Positions 35,120-48,222 of a DNA stretch of 64,000 bases are shown here, in pieces. A model generated the notes under the pieces. The model was not told where the DNA came from, did no database searches, and saw nothing but the letters and a program-made list of their open reading frames with translations. The position numbers and the translations under genes are program-made. Each line of letters begins with the position of its first letter. Positions within the stretch are counted from its first letter, which is position 1. The stretch lies in contig NC_034410.1 of the NCBI RefSeq assembly GCF_002078875.1, forward strand, positions 79,453,104 to 79,517,103. The letters are read 5' to 3'. The DNA comes from Numida meleagris. Its lineage: Eukaryota > Chordata > Aves > Galliformes > Numididae.

Positions 35120-38100
35120 TTTCCTTAATGCACTGTTTGCTTTTCACTTGTAGTTCTGCTTCCTAGAACACTGTATGGCTTATTCCTCCAGACATCCAGT
35201 CACTGCAGGTAACGGTAACAGCAGCGACCTCTGGCAGAAAAACAAGCGTCCATAAAAAAGAGGAAAAACTTCACTGAGAATAATTGCCCACTTGGAACAA
35301 CTTACCACTGGATAATAAGTCTCCTAACAGCAGGTTTGGCATTGTTTTTGGAACATAAGGAACAGCTGGCACCTCAATATAAAACAAGCCATATCAGCAT
35401 CTGTTGTCCAAACCAAACACCACTGCATTTTTTTCTAAAGAAGGAAAATAAGATGAGGTATTCAGCTCAGGGAAAAACCTCAACAATAGATGTTTTTGTT
35501 TTCAGGCAACTGGCTTGGAAGCTGTTATGAATTTCTAATTCGATGCAACTACTTGCTAACATTGCAATAAGAGAATAGACTATAGGTCATAGTTGCTTTT
35601 CACAAAAATTTCCTCTGAAGTAGGCATACACTGATATTTTCAGGAATTATGTGATGCATGCCCGTTGTGCACATTTTGCCCTGGGCAGATAACAAACATC
35701 TGAGAAAATGCTGAGATGTGTGAGTATAAGAGGTATGGACTTCCTTATCTTTTTCCTGAGCTCAGTTAATAAAACTTACATTAGATCATATAGCCCATAT
35801 GCTGAAGTAGATGTACAGTAGCTCCCACACTCTTAATTTCCAAACAACCATCTGGTTACAGTGAACTGATAGAGAAGCATTTTTGCAACATAAAGAAAGG
35901 GAAGTCTGGCTAGTACTCTTCGGCAGCTTCAGCAAGGCGCAGAAAGAACTTTTCTGCTTGTTGGTGTAAGAATTGCATGAGCATGAACTCAGGCTCAAAA
36001 AAGGCAGGAATCAAACTACCAGTTAACCAAAATAAAGTGATACAGAGTGTTCCAGATCTGTAGGAAGATCAGATTATGAATCTTGAAGGTCAACAGCTGT
36101 GTTTGTGCTGATCCTCCTCCCATCACTCTCCAGCAGGATGAGTGAATTCACAGAACTTGGAGCACATAGCCATTAAGTAGTCCTGCCTGAAGAGGAGATC
36201 CTCCTGCCAAGAGGCAGCTATACCTTGCTTCTTCATTAAAATGATATTAAAATATTCCTATCCATTTTGTTAGTCCTGTCAGTACTCCTTCATTTAAAAT
36301 GCTGAAGTGAAAAACTTAAGAAAGATGGATGCAATCGAAGAAGTCAGTCACTTTGAGTCCTTTGCCATTTATCTGTGAGAAGAGCAAAGGGGAAAGAAGA
36401 GGGCAGTCAGGGAGTGCACTCCTCTAGCTGGAGCGAGCCCTGAGACTGGAGCTTTTATCCAACAAACACCCAAGCCATTATCTATTCCCATTGCAACTTT
36501 TCTCTTCAGTGCTCTATTGTGGTTTTCATCTCTCTTTGTATAAATCATATTGGCCTCTGAAAGGGTATTCCTGAATACCAATTAACTTGGCTTTCTAGTG
36601 GTAATGGTATTTTCTCTCCGTTACTGTTCTGAAAATTCAGGCTATTAAAATCTGTATTAAGCTTAGTTGCATTAAAATTTTGTGTTTCTTCAAAGTGCAG
36701 TGACAATTCCTTTCCATGAAGATCGGTCTTTCTTTGTGATGGGGCAATGCTAAGGGCATGGTTAGACAAAAGGTATACCTAGATGCTGAGTGGGAAAGAG
36801 ATCATCGTTCACATGGCAGCTTGAGTAAAAGTGCTGTATGCAGCCAAAGTAAGGAAGCAGAAGCCAAAGCAAATAATTTCTCTTCATCTGGAAATTGCAA
36901 TTCAAACTAGTATTTTTTTCCCTCAAATCCAATAATTTCTTTCTTGCAGAAAGCAAGAATAGCATGCATTGGATTGCTATTATCATATTATAGCTTTTTT
37001 TTTTTTTAACTCTCTGTAACATTCAGTGATATTAGCAATATCTATGAAGAAGAGCTGATCCCAATTTTATTTAGTCACTGGATAATTTAAATGTACTATG
37101 CCCTGAGAACAGTTATTGAACTTGATTTTAAAAGGCCATCAATATGATGCGACTGAAATATTTTCCTTTTTTTGATAAAGCAAAGGTATTGACTTGAAAA
37201 AGAAAAATGTCAAATTTGTTTGTCTCCAAGACACAGCAACTGCTAAATAAGACTTCTTATATTTACTTTTCATGTTAGGCAGACCATTTATTTTCAAGGG
37301 ATGCCTCTGTGGAAATTATAGTTTGGTCAGCTTTGATAGGAAAACCTGTTTTGGCAGAACTTCTGTTTATTTTGTAGTTTAAGTTCCAGATGACTTTAAG
37401 AATGTCAAGCTGTCATCCTAACCTCCAATACTAATACTACCTCTTATTTATTTTTTCCTGATATCATAAATATTAATAGATGTTGCATCTACAGAGTGTT
37501 TTTCATCCATGAATTTCAGAGGCTTTAAAAACTAAAAAATTCTCTTTCTCTCTGACAGGTAAAGGATTTTAAGCACAGATTTACAGATGTACCTTTAGCT
37601 TAATGGCTTACCTGCATAGTGTATTTCTGTGGATTTCTTCAGCAAGTCCCATGATACATAGAGTTGTTAGGGTTTGTCCTTGTGGCGATTAAACCATTTC
37701 ACCTAGTCACCCATTCAGTCAGAGAACTCCACATCACCATACGTAACCACTATACCTAACTACTAAGTTTATCTCTTCAAGTGGAAATTATTTACCCTTT
37801 TTGAATAACACTGAGCTTTGAAATCCAGAGCTAAAAGCAAGATTTCTCTGATAGAAAATGAAGAAATAATTCTGAAGCCACTGGGTGTCACTGCTTGACT
37901 GCATTTTGGTATAATAAATATATGAAAGTCTCCAAGAGCTAAAAATAATCTGCAACAGCTCTCAATGATGCTTCATCTGGAAAATGCTTAATTGCTTGTT
38001 CAACAAACAGCATTTGTTATCAGTATCACAAGTACCAAAAACTTTCTACTTTGTTTGCAAAATTATATTTCTGAAATATCATATCTATTTTGACAGGTTT

Positions 38101-39271
38101 ATTTTTCTGTCAGCTCTTAAAATATAGAATTTTGTTTTGTAGTAAATGATTGGGAGAGTTTTTGAATATAGGGACTTTCTTAGGTGGGTGAGAAAAAAGG
38201 ATTTTTATATGAACTGAAATAATTTGCACTTCCTTCTTATTTAAAACATCTTCAGATTATGAGTTTGCTGGGGCATAAGGGTTTTGAAACAAACAGGGCA
38301 AACAAATGAAGATCTAAAAGGGATAAAGATATGTGGTATTTACTCTTTTCTTTCTAGTCTTTCATTTTAAAGGTGGTGTTTACGTAATCTGAAGGCTGTT
38401 GCTGGAGAGCAGGGACTGATGCTGCAACCTGAAACATCTGCCATTACAGTGGCAGTTTGAACTGAGCCAGACTGCATTTGTACCTTTACTGAAATACTAA
38501 ATGGACATATTATGTGTTATACATGATAAAAGGACATATGAAGAAAAGTGTTAACAGTCAATTTAAAATACTGTGTATCAATGCCTTATGCAGTGTTATT
38601 TCATGATCTTGAGGTATCTGAAGTGCCCAGAATGGTGGCATAGATGTAACTCAGGAGAAATTCAGAGAGAAACTATTTCAACACAAAGCAAGCCCAGCTG
38701 GCAAGATGTAGGAGCTGTAAGGACAACAAACTCAGTACGCTTCTGGCTTCTGAAATCTAATGTGTAAACTAGGGAGCTGAAATAGGGAAGAGATTGGCAG
38801 AGAGCATATGATTTCTTTTCTCTAGGAAGTCACAGAATTTGCAGAGAAATATCTCTACAACAAAGCAGAGAGAAAAGGTGAAATGTGAAACAGTGCTCCC
38901 GGGAAAGGAAAATCCCCACGGAAATTACAGATTGAGATTGTGTAGAGGAGAAAGACAGACTGAGAAAGGCAGATCTGGTACAGTAAAGGTGAAGGTACAG
39001 CACAAGCATTCTGCAAATTACACTTTCAAGTGAAGAGTAAACACACACAAAGAGAGAAGGATGCATTGTGTGGACACGTAATGGGTGATTACTTCACTGT
39101 GTTGTGGTTCAAAATGTATATTTTTCAGAATGTTTCCAGTATACAGATCTAAGGGAGATTTTTTTAAAGGGCTCATCCAAAGTAGGGAAATATACACATT
39201 ATTTTCACAGGACATTTCAAAGTACATTTTTTCTTTGCAGCTCTGAATGAAAATCAAGTACAAGGAAATCT
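35120..39271. other. Unannotated AT-rich interval
   Basis: No gene or dispersed repeat recognised. T-run at about 36996-37008. Short ORFs only. Confidence 0.5.
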
Positions 39272-39630
39272 GAATCACAGAATCACAAAATTGTAGGGGC
39301 TGGAAGGGACGTCTAGAGATCATCGAGTCCAACCCCCCTGCCAAGGCAGGCTCCCTAGACCAGGTTGCACAGTTGGGCATCCAGGCGGGTCTTGAATATC
39401 TCCAGAGAAGGAGACTCCACAACCTCTCTGGGCAGCCTGTTCCAGTGCTCCACCACCCTCACCGTGAAGAATTTCCTTCTCATGTTGGTGTGGAACTTCC
39501 TATGCTCAAGTTTAGGGCCATTTCCCCTTGTCATGTTCCCACAGACCGCTGAAAAGAGGTTGGCCATGTCCCTTTGACTCCCACATTTAAGATATTTATA
39601 AACATTAATAAGATCCCCTCTCAGTCTTCT
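39272..39630 (-). mobile_element. CR1 LINE 3' fragment, minus strand
   Basis: The plus strand begins GAATCACAGAATCACAAAAT, the complement of the CR1 tail. The minus strand encodes the ORF2 C-terminus: [20 protein letters not shown], then [20 protein letters not shown], ending QLCNLV. This stretch is still open over about 70 codons (39567-39355), so the copy is only moderately old. It is 5'-truncated at about 39630 within the coding block. It resembles the nested copy at 6579-7409 and is probably of a related subfamily. Confidence 0.92.
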
Positions 39631-41379
39631 AAAGTACTTACTTTAGAACAGTGAATCTTAAATGCTTCCTTTCAGTTTAGACTTTTTGGCACAAACATAT
39701 ATTTATATTCTGAAAAATAGACCAAGAGAAATAGAGATCATTGTTCAAGGTAGAGCATAACTTTTTTTTCTAAAGAATTCCGATCTCGGTGAAAAACCTG
39801 ACAATTAAAGCATTCTGAATCTTCATTCTGTAAATGTAAATATTAAATTGAATTTGAGATGTTTATCTAGCTACACTAGACATGGTCTTGCCTCTTCCTT
39901 TTCTTAAATTTGTAAGAGAGAAGAACTTTTTGAGTTGTCACTTTTATGTTGCCCATCTAGGCTTTGTTCACTACACTCATTAGGTTTCCCCATGCTCATC
40001 TGATACTTGACCTCTTGCATTTGTCAGGTTAGGGCAATTTTTCAATTCATAATGCATTTTCATGGTTTTTCTCAAAATCCTTTCTTGAACTTCTGGAACT
40101 GTGGATTCCGAAATTTGATGCAAGACTTCTGCCACTGTCACAAGTAAATCTCTTTCTTACAGAGACAGTAATTTTCCCAGAGGAAAATTATTTGACAAAA
40201 AAACCTAAAATCCTTAACTAGCTTTTATAGTAATTAAAAGTGGATACTGATTAAAGTATAAAGAACTGCACATGTACAAAATCTATGAAATTGCTTGAGA
40301 TATTCAAATAAAACATTTCTCAGTAAGCAATTCATTTAAGAACTACAAATTCACAAAATAAGAGCCATTCAAAAACAGAGGAGTAAACACACAAAAACAA
40401 CACGTAGAAAGAAAGCAGCTAACAACTGTTTTACAGGTTCATGCAGTTTTACCTGTTCTCTGTATGGAGTTAGAAAATGTCTAATTCAGAATAGAATGAA
40501 AAATATTGTTACAAACTGGATTGCAAGTAAGTACCTATACTCATCACTACTTAGTGATGGAGCCAGTTAAAGATAGTTGCATTCAAAAATAGGAGCAAAG
40601 CACTCATAAACAGTGAGTAAGAATAGCCACGGGAGAAAAATGTGGGAAGAACTGAAGAGTGGAATCCATGCAGCAGCCAAGTGCAAGCTGCTGCATTCCA
40701 GGTAAGCAGAGGGGAAATTCCCACTGTTCTGAGAAGCTCAGGGTCTTCCAGTCACTTCTTCATGACTCTCCAACAGGAGAGTTACCTTCCCTGCAGAAAA
40801 GTGGCTCACCATCAGAGAGAATGTAATGGAGTGGGAATCAGTGCTGGCAACAGCTGTTTTACTGACTATGTTTTGAAAAAGAATGCATTTTTCTAAGTTT
40901 TTTTTAGAGTTAGTACCCTTCATCCTTTTCAAAACTCTTTCATTTGCTGTGTGTTTCAAAACACAGGAAAGAGGTGTCTTTTTTTTTTTTTCCCCCACCT
41001 GCTAAGAGCCTTGGTCTTCTGTCTAATTTTCACCACTTGAAATAGGTCAAACAAATCAGAAGCCATCTTATTTGTAGGGGCTGGTAGTAAGTAGCACAGC
41101 TGTCATGATAGCTGAAACCTGGAGGAGCAGCTGCTGAAGCACAGGATGCAGCGTTTTGTCTCAGTACCCCTCCATTTTCACTACTAGATTAGGGACGCTT
41201 CTTTCAAGCAAAAATGTTCTTGCAGTATTATCTAATTCAGAAGAATCAGCCTGAGAAATTCAATTTGGTACAACAATTTCTATGAAATTCTGGGACTGTA
41301 GTATATGTCCTTTTCCATAACCTGTCCCTTCAGCTGGGCCCTGCTCTTAAAGTCACCTGAAACAGCATCAACCTAGATC
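39631..41379. other. Unannotated AT-rich interval
   Basis: No gene or repeat recognised apart from a T/C run at about 40978-40996. Confidence 0.5.
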
Positions 41380-41430
41380 AGGTTGGTGGTTACACTTAAT
41401 GATCTTTTCCAACCTAGGTGTTTCTATGGA
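41380..41430 (+). mobile_element. CR1 LINE extreme 3' fragment
   Basis: GATCTTTTCCAACCTAGGTG followed by TTTCTATGG matches the last part of the CR1 3' UTR and terminal octamer. About 50 bp are recognisable; upstream sequence is too diverged to call. Confidence 0.6.
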
Positions 41431-44400
41431 ATAACAAGTTCCTCGCCTCACTCACTTTTTTTCTCTATAAAAATGTTTTCATTCTACATATAAAATTACA
41501 GTAGTTGCTTTTTCTTCCTTCCCCATTCGCTGCCAGACTTGCAAATTCTGTCTGGCTCCTAAAAATAAAACACGGTGGTTATTTTCATTCCCATAGACTG
41601 CTGTAATTTCAAGGGTTGTTTTACATCAAATAAAGCTCAGTAAAGTCCTTCCCAAGTGCATTGTCTTTGGACTTTGTACTTAGCGATGGTTGCAGAGTTG
41701 TTGCTGGTCTTTCACAGTTTGCACAGAAATATCAAACTAGATTCAGTATTATTTGGACCCTGTTTTTGTGTTATTCTAGCAATTTTTGAAGTATGAGGTA
41801 TAATGTGCTACAACAGCTGGTGTGAATTTAGATACTGTTGGATAAGGATGATGATTCTCCAATTGCAGGCCAAATTTCTTTGAATTTTTCAGTAATAGCC
41901 TACACATGTGCAAAGGTCTTTCTGTTTCAGACAACATATGTCCACCTACATACTGCCTGCTTCCATAATAACCTCATTTTTGGGCATGGAGTTAGCTAGC
42001 CATGGCTATACAGTGTTTACATAGGAGTCAGTGTTAGCTGTCTCCATGCTTCTTTTAAATGCATCACTATTGTTCTGCACCCTTGGTTACATGAAGGCTT
42101 TGTCACAAAGCTTCACATTGTGTCTCACCATGTTCATGGGAGCTGAGGTGCCAGTAAAGTACATTTCACTTGCGAAATTAACTTTCAAGGAATCACATGA
42201 CCCCATGTTTGAATGCTGGGAAGAAACACACTTTGAGATTGCACACTCAGCTAATCACGGTGGAGGTAAGTGAAAGCAATTGAATTGTTTAGGGGAGAAA
42301 GATTTATGAGGGGAATTTTAGCTACAGCCTTAATTGGATAAGGGAAGAAATTACAGGAGGGCAGCGCCAACAGCACAAGTATTATTGCTCACAAAGCAGC
42401 AAACACGAACAATACGTGCCTTCCTCCTTTGAACACAAAAAGTAACATCTTTGTCTGAATTTAAAATTGGTCAGTCTGTCAGCTCAGACACCTAAATCTT
42501 TATTAGCCCATTTTCCCTTCTAGGTTCCATTTCTGCAAGGCATTTAAACACATGCCTACTTTTAAGCACAGAAGGACTGCTGTTGAAGGCAATCTGAATT
42601 CCAAATTAGCCATATATATTTTAGTACTCTGCCAAAGAGGAGTTTTGAATAACAGTATCAAAGAGCTGGATATTTTATTCCCCTTACATTGATTAACCTG
42701 AGATGAGTGTATGTCTCAAAGCCATTGCAGTGGCTGGTCTATCTATCATACCAACTATTGACCATCCTGTGTTCTTTTTGGATGGCAGTTCAGAATAATG
42801 TGACAACAGAAAGAGTGATTTATAGTATCATTTTACTGATTTGTGGAAGCCCCAATCTCTTACATTCAGGCCCAGGATTTGATAAAAGCTCTACCGCAGA
42901 GGTTGCTAGTATTTATGGTGCAATATATCGAGAAAACTTAGAGTTGCCATCATGTTGCCTAATGCAGTTTTCCTCTTGACGTTGAGATATATTGTCCTGC
43001 ATGATATATATGGAAAGGCTTGACTTCATGAAGGCGGCTGCATAATGCCGTAGTTAATGGCATGTTGGTAATTATTTATAAAAATCACTGAGGGAAATGA
43101 AGGAAAGGTGAAGGCTTGAAATCCCTGGACATGGAAGTCCTTTGGCCTTTTCCTTGGGACAGCTATTTCTGTAGCTCTGGAATAAAGCAGAGTGGACTTT
43201 ATCCCACCACATCTCTACCATTCTTCCTCCCACGTGTAGTGAAAGTAACTTTACAAGCAGAAGGTTAGTTGTGGCTTTTTCCACCTTTAATCCTTGACCT
43301 TTTGTTGAGACTGCAACCAATTAGTGTCAGTTGAGGTTTTTATTTTTTTCTCTTTGTGAAAGCTGGAGACAGAAGTCAGCAAACACTTTATACATAATAG
43401 AAGATGCTGCAAATGGCTTGTAGGCAGGAAAATTTTCAAAGGCTGATGGTCTGCACATTTTTTATTTTTTTTTTTGACTCCCTGGATACCAAGCTGCTTG
43501 AAGATAACTTCCCTCTTCCTTACCTTCTATTTTCTGTTCATGTTAATATACTTGAAGACAATTTTTTGAAGACTTGAAGTAGCATAACAGCAGCATTCTC
43601 CCTATGGCTGGAGACATCTTGCAGACCCTATGGAAAAGTCTTTTATAAAATGCTTTGCAGAAGTCCTGTCTGAATGGCACATGCACCTCATTCTGTGCCA
43701 GTGGTCCAGCTTACCCTTACTTTATTAACATTTCCATGATAAGTTTCACAGCAAAAACACAAATTCAGTGGATGTTGCTTTTAAACATGCTGATATAGAA
43801 GTTCCCTGAAACCAAAGGATATTGAATCCAGTAAAAACTGCTTGATTTTGTTGTGCAGGAAAGAAGTGCATTTGGACAACTCAGTGACTTATGTCCCGGA
43901 GGTCAATGACAGACTCAGATGGCCCCACTGAATGTGCTGCTATGTGGAGATACTGCCCTCCTGCCTGCCAAAAATCCCACAGTTCCTGGGAACAGTTCTG
44001 GTGTACCTGCATTGTGGTCATGCCCTCTGGCACATGGTATTAAGGCCTGACCTTCACAGAAGATACTTCTTTGGGTCTGTCAGATGGGGTCTCTTTACCG
44101 CTCACAAGCTTTGGGCAGAACTCTAACTTTTGACCTTCATGAATCAGGTGGAAAAGGAAGGTAGCTGTAATTAACGTAGCAAAAAGAGTGCACAGCCAGC
44201 AAAACCAATCGATTGCACACCTTTTTAATGTTCTGTTGCAAATATGAGCTATGTACCTTTTCCCCAAGAGACACTGAACATGTTAAAAACAGTATGGGAT
44301 GAATACACACTGCATACTGACGAGGGAAGCAATCAATTTCCCACAAAATACCTTTAACTGACTTCTATATACACTTTTGCAAAGGTCAACTTTCTGTCAT

Positions 44401-45758
44401 TTAGAGCTCACAATACAGTTAACTAACATTAAGTTAATTTCTTTATTCTAGACTTTTTTCTTAGGTTTAAGTTCCTTTGCCCCTCCTTTTAAGAATAGCA
44501 ATCCCAAGTCCCAAATTAATTTTGTCTACTTATGCCAATAAAGACACAAGGATCAGCCCTTATGTTTTATTTTAATGAGCATTCAGATGATACTCTGTCT
44601 ACTGGAGAGACTGTATAACCCTTCCAGACTCTCCTTCTGAGAAGAGGTAGTTTGAATTTGAATCATATATACTACCTGCTGTGCTTAGTGCATCTCCAGA
44701 GCTAATGACTGCTATTTTTGCCCAATTGCTTTCTGCCTGCATACTATGTGGAAAGAGTTGCAAAGTGATTTTAAATATTTAAAGAAGCAGGAAGACAGCA
44801 TATTATTTAATAAAATTATTCGACCTACTGCACTTCCACAGGATTTGAAGGCTGGCAAACATTGTTGCAACTTGTTCTTAAATAAAACAAACTATTAACA
44901 GGTAAACTTCTGCTTGCAAGCAAAAATGAGTAAGTTTTGGGCAACCCAAAGCCCAAGCTGAGGTTAAAGTTAACGTACCAGATATAAGGAGCTCTGAGCA
45001 GCAGGGAGGAAAGCGGGGAAAAGGTAAATGGGAGCAAGAAGAAAGCATTAAAATTCAATGTGTGAGACAAAAGGAAATGAGAGGGAATAGGCAACCAAAT
45101 GTATAAATTGGGGAGTGGTTATGTAATGGAAGGATTAGCTTGCACTGGAGAGAAGACTGAGATCAGAAAGCAAAACAAGTGAGTGAGATCAAAGAGAAGG
45201 ATGCCGAAGGAACAGGAGATGGTGAAAAATCCAGGCAATGAAATAGAGAAGACTGATGATAGAAAAAGAAAGCTTTGGCAAACAGCTAGTAACAGAGAGT
45301 GGAAAATAAAAAGCAAATTTAAAGGTAAAATAGCAAACCCAGAGGAAGAAATTATCAAGTGGAAGAGGGGATCTGAGGGCAGAACAGCCTATTCATTCCT
45401 AAGGAAAAGGACAAATTGTCCTTCAGTGGTGGCACCAATGGCAGAAGCTGTTGATAGGGAAGATGAGCATGGGGATCACTTACAATTAATTTTTTGAGAT
45501 AGTATATGCCTTCTATGACCTCACATAAATCATTTTCTACCAGCTGATGACATCTGTATTACTCTCTTTACTATATTCCTACCCATCACAAATCTAAAGT
45601 CAATATTTTTGTCTTCTCAGGAAGCATTAGTTGATGTTTTAATCATTCTCCTTACGAAATTGTGATGCCTTTCTGCAGTAACCTGGTCTTGACCTAGCCC
45701 AGACCAACAGCCTTTCTAATTACAATTTTCACTAACAGGCTTTATTTCATGGACAAAG
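41431..45758. other. Unannotated interval including a purine-rich block
   Basis: No gene or dispersed repeat recognised. 45000-45400 is strongly purine-biased on the plus strand, which explains the Lys/Glu/Arg-rich 104-codon ORF there. A weak exon candidate (42046-42267) ends at a consensus donor, GGAG|GTAAGTG. Confidence 0.45.
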
Positions 45759-45826
45759 AGTCATAGAATCATTAAGGTTGAAAAAGACCACTAAGATCAT
45801 CATAGTCCAACCATTACCCATCAAAG
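45759..45826 (-). mobile_element. CR1 LINE extreme 3' fragment, minus strand
   Basis: TCATAGAATCATTAAGGTTG followed by AAAAAGACCACTAAGATCAT and AGTCCAACCATTACCC is the complement of a CR1 3' terminus. Only about 70 bp are recognisable. Confidence 0.8.
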
Positions 45827-47036
45827 AACCGGTCAGTCTGGGCTGCTGAACTAAAGCAGCTGCCACTCTTACCATCTTACATGTAACAGGAGTGTCCTTC
45901 AGTTTAGACAATTTCAAGGCAAAGATCTCTGCACCCAGGAAGTCTCTTTTTATGTTCAGCTCCTCCTGATGCTTTTCCTCTGCTAGCGTCTCACTCTGGA
46001 GTCATGGCTTTGTAACCAGCCTTAAGGAGCTAGGTGTGCTCCTTGGCTCTCTGTTCAGAAGATCTTATTTACCTCAACCCTTTAAAGAGATTATATGCCA
46101 TTTACACACTGTTCTTATCACATCCAGGAATAAAATTTACCTTCTAGACTGCACTGGTGAATATCACTCTGCAATAATTTTGAGACTACTTTAAACTCAG
46201 CCAATGTAGGGAACATTTTGCTAATGCTAACAACAGCTAAGGCTGTTCCCTGCACAGATCCCATGATTGCCACCTGAAGGACACAAATGAGTTCCTGGCA
46301 GACACCCCACACTGAGCACACATTCCTGAGACATCTGAAGATGCATTGCTCTGATCCACAGCAAAATTTATCCTAGAATGGGCATCTGGCCTCCACTATT
46401 TCCATTTTTCTGCACCAGGCTTTCGAGTAGAGCAGGTGGAAAAAACAGCTGGAAACCTTTTGGAGCATCTTTAACAAACAGTTCTGCCAGGCTTAGCTGC
46501 ACAGACCCTATCTGGCTGCTAAATTCCTTTCACTTGAAGTTTATCTAAAGGATTAGCAGCTGCTAAATAAGCATAAGACAACTGCAACAGGTGATGAGCC
46601 TTTCATTCTTAAGAAAATCTTAGCAGTCTGTTCCTTGGATAAAGACTCACCCCAAGTCACTTCTAGAGCTAGAACAAGGCATGTGGATTATGTCCAAGAT
46701 CTACAATTACTTTCTGAGTGCTATTTAGCATTTGCAGAGCATAAGCATGCTGAAAACTCCTGATGTTGGTTTGCATATTTTAGTCCCAGTTTTGTTAGCA
46801 CTCTGTTGAAATATGCTAATGCCTTGATTAAGGAGCTTCAGGATTCTGCTGGGGGTTGCATGAAATCTCACTGGTAGGAAAAGCCAAGCCAGAGCTGAAC
46901 TGCGACTCTTCACAGGACTTTAAGTAGAACGCCAGTAAAATTCTTCACTGGTTTCAGAATTATATGAAGGATTTAGTTAAATGTGCTTTGTACCAACTGA
47001 AACTTTTTCTCCCATGGAGCTTTTACTATTACTTTC
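45827..47036. other. Unannotated interval
   Basis: No gene recognised. 45835-46070 might be an old unrecognised repeat, but nothing in it is diagnostic. Confidence 0.4.
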
Positions 47037-47041
47037 AACTG
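47037..47041. repeat. Target-site duplication AACTG, left copy
   Basis: Matches 47556-47560 exactly and immediately borders the LTR at 47042-47555. Confidence 0.88.
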
Positions 47042-47555
47042 TGTCAATGGTTTACGGGCGTTCGGCCCGGTTCCGTGACAAAGGGGACGGGGGATCCATG
47101 GGCCCACGCCCCGGGAAAAGGGTAAGGAGATGGCCCTGAGAGCAAAGAACAGCAGCAACAATCTGAGGAGAAACAAACTAATTTACTAAATAAGATATCG
47201 GAATGCAAAACAACACACAATAATACAATATAATTACAATTTAAGCTGATAAATCCAATACAGAGAGAGAGAATGTCCCAAAATCAAGGTAGGCCTTACT
47301 CTACTACCGACGATAAGACGGCTGGAGAGCGAGGTGCTGCCAAGATGAGAGATGGCGGAAGAAGGGACGAGGTCTCGTGATCTGCAAGTTTTTATACTGC
47401 GAGCTTTTATCTTTTCCCTCCGGCTGGAAAACGGTCACAGAGGACCAAAGTACCCTGGGGAATGTAGTAGTCCTTCTCTTCTGAGAACCAGGTACATTCA
47501 CTACATGATGTTATGATGTGGAGTACCAATAACCGAAAATCATAAAACCATGACA
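47042..47555 (-). mobile_element. ERV solo LTR with perfect 5-bp target-site duplication
   Basis: 514 bp. The minus strand runs from TGTCATGGTTTTATG to AAACCATTGACA, so the ends are TGTCATGG...CCATTGACA. AACTG lies directly outside both ends (47037-47041 and 47556-47560), a perfect duplication made at integration. A TATA box AGTATAAAAAC is present on the minus strand (about 47398-47388), with a GC-rich U5-like end rich in CpG (47050-47120). Retained CpG and intact borders suggest a fairly recent insertion. No gag, pol or env is present, so the provirus was lost by LTR-LTR recombination. The sequence matches, from memory, a chicken ERV LTR type; a 5-bp duplication fits an ERVL-like class. Confidence 0.9.
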
Positions 47556-47560
47556 AACTG
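47556..47560. repeat. Target-site duplication AACTG, right copy
   Basis: Right partner of 47037-47041, created when the provirus integrated. Confidence 0.88.
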
Positions 47561-48015
47561 GAATGTAAATATCTAGTGAATTTAATGCCTTGGTCTGGAT
47601 CAAATCCTGTGAAGAGACATCTTTTGCTTTCAAAGACAGGCAAAGTTATGCAGCAAGACGAGGAGAGGGGGGTTACATCCCCTAGAATGATCAGTGTGAT
47701 TTTAAGTTACTGTAGCGCAGGGCTGCACCTCTCCCAACCTGCATCACTGGTGCTCCATGCACATAGCAGCTCTGCCTTAGTATGGCACTGCTGGGGAAGA
47801 AGAGGATCCCAGCTGTCCGTCAGGTACATCTCTCTCAGCCTACACCTGCTATCTGGGAAATATCTGATAATGCTGGACATAACAGGAGGGTCAGGCCTGC
47901 AGTTCATATTAAGGACTGTATAATCCTAAACTCCACTAGTCAAAGTGGGCACTTTGTAGCTCAGCTGTGCTGGAATTAAATAAATCACACATTGCTGTAA
48001 TAACACTGACAGTAC
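47561..48015. other. Unannotated spacer between LTR and CR1
   Basis: No repeat or gene recognised. Overlapping ORFs of up to 115 codons occur here without splice or family support. Confidence 0.45.
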
Positions 48016-48222
48016 ATTCAGGTTGGATACTAGGAAAAAGTTTATTCTCAGAACAGTGAGGCATTGGAACAAGCTGTCTATGGAGGTGGTGGAGTCACCA
48101 TCTCAGAGGTGTTCAAGAAAGGTGAAGACAAGGCACTGGAGGAAGTTCTTAGTAGGCATTGGTGGGGTGGTCTTACAGTTGGACTAGATGATTTTGAGGT
48201 CTTCTCCAACCTTAATGATCTG
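48016..48222 (+). mobile_element. CR1 LINE 3' fragment
   Basis: Starts in the C-terminal coding block (TTCAGGTTGGATACTAGGAA encodes F-R-L-D-T-R), continues through GGCATTGGAACAAGCTGTCT and GGTGGTGGAGTCACCATC, and ends GTTGGACTAGATGATTTTGA with CTTCTCCAACCTTAATGATC. The terminal octamer is eroded. 5'-truncated. Confidence 0.88.

Noticed and set aside
45183..45497. 104-codon Lys/Glu-rich ORF
   Set aside because: Explained by the purine-rich base composition of the block. No splice or family support.
47304..47923. Several ORFs of 60-115 codons overlapping or next to the solo LTR
   Set aside because: They overlap each other on both strands and partly lie within LTR sequence, so they are not credible genes.
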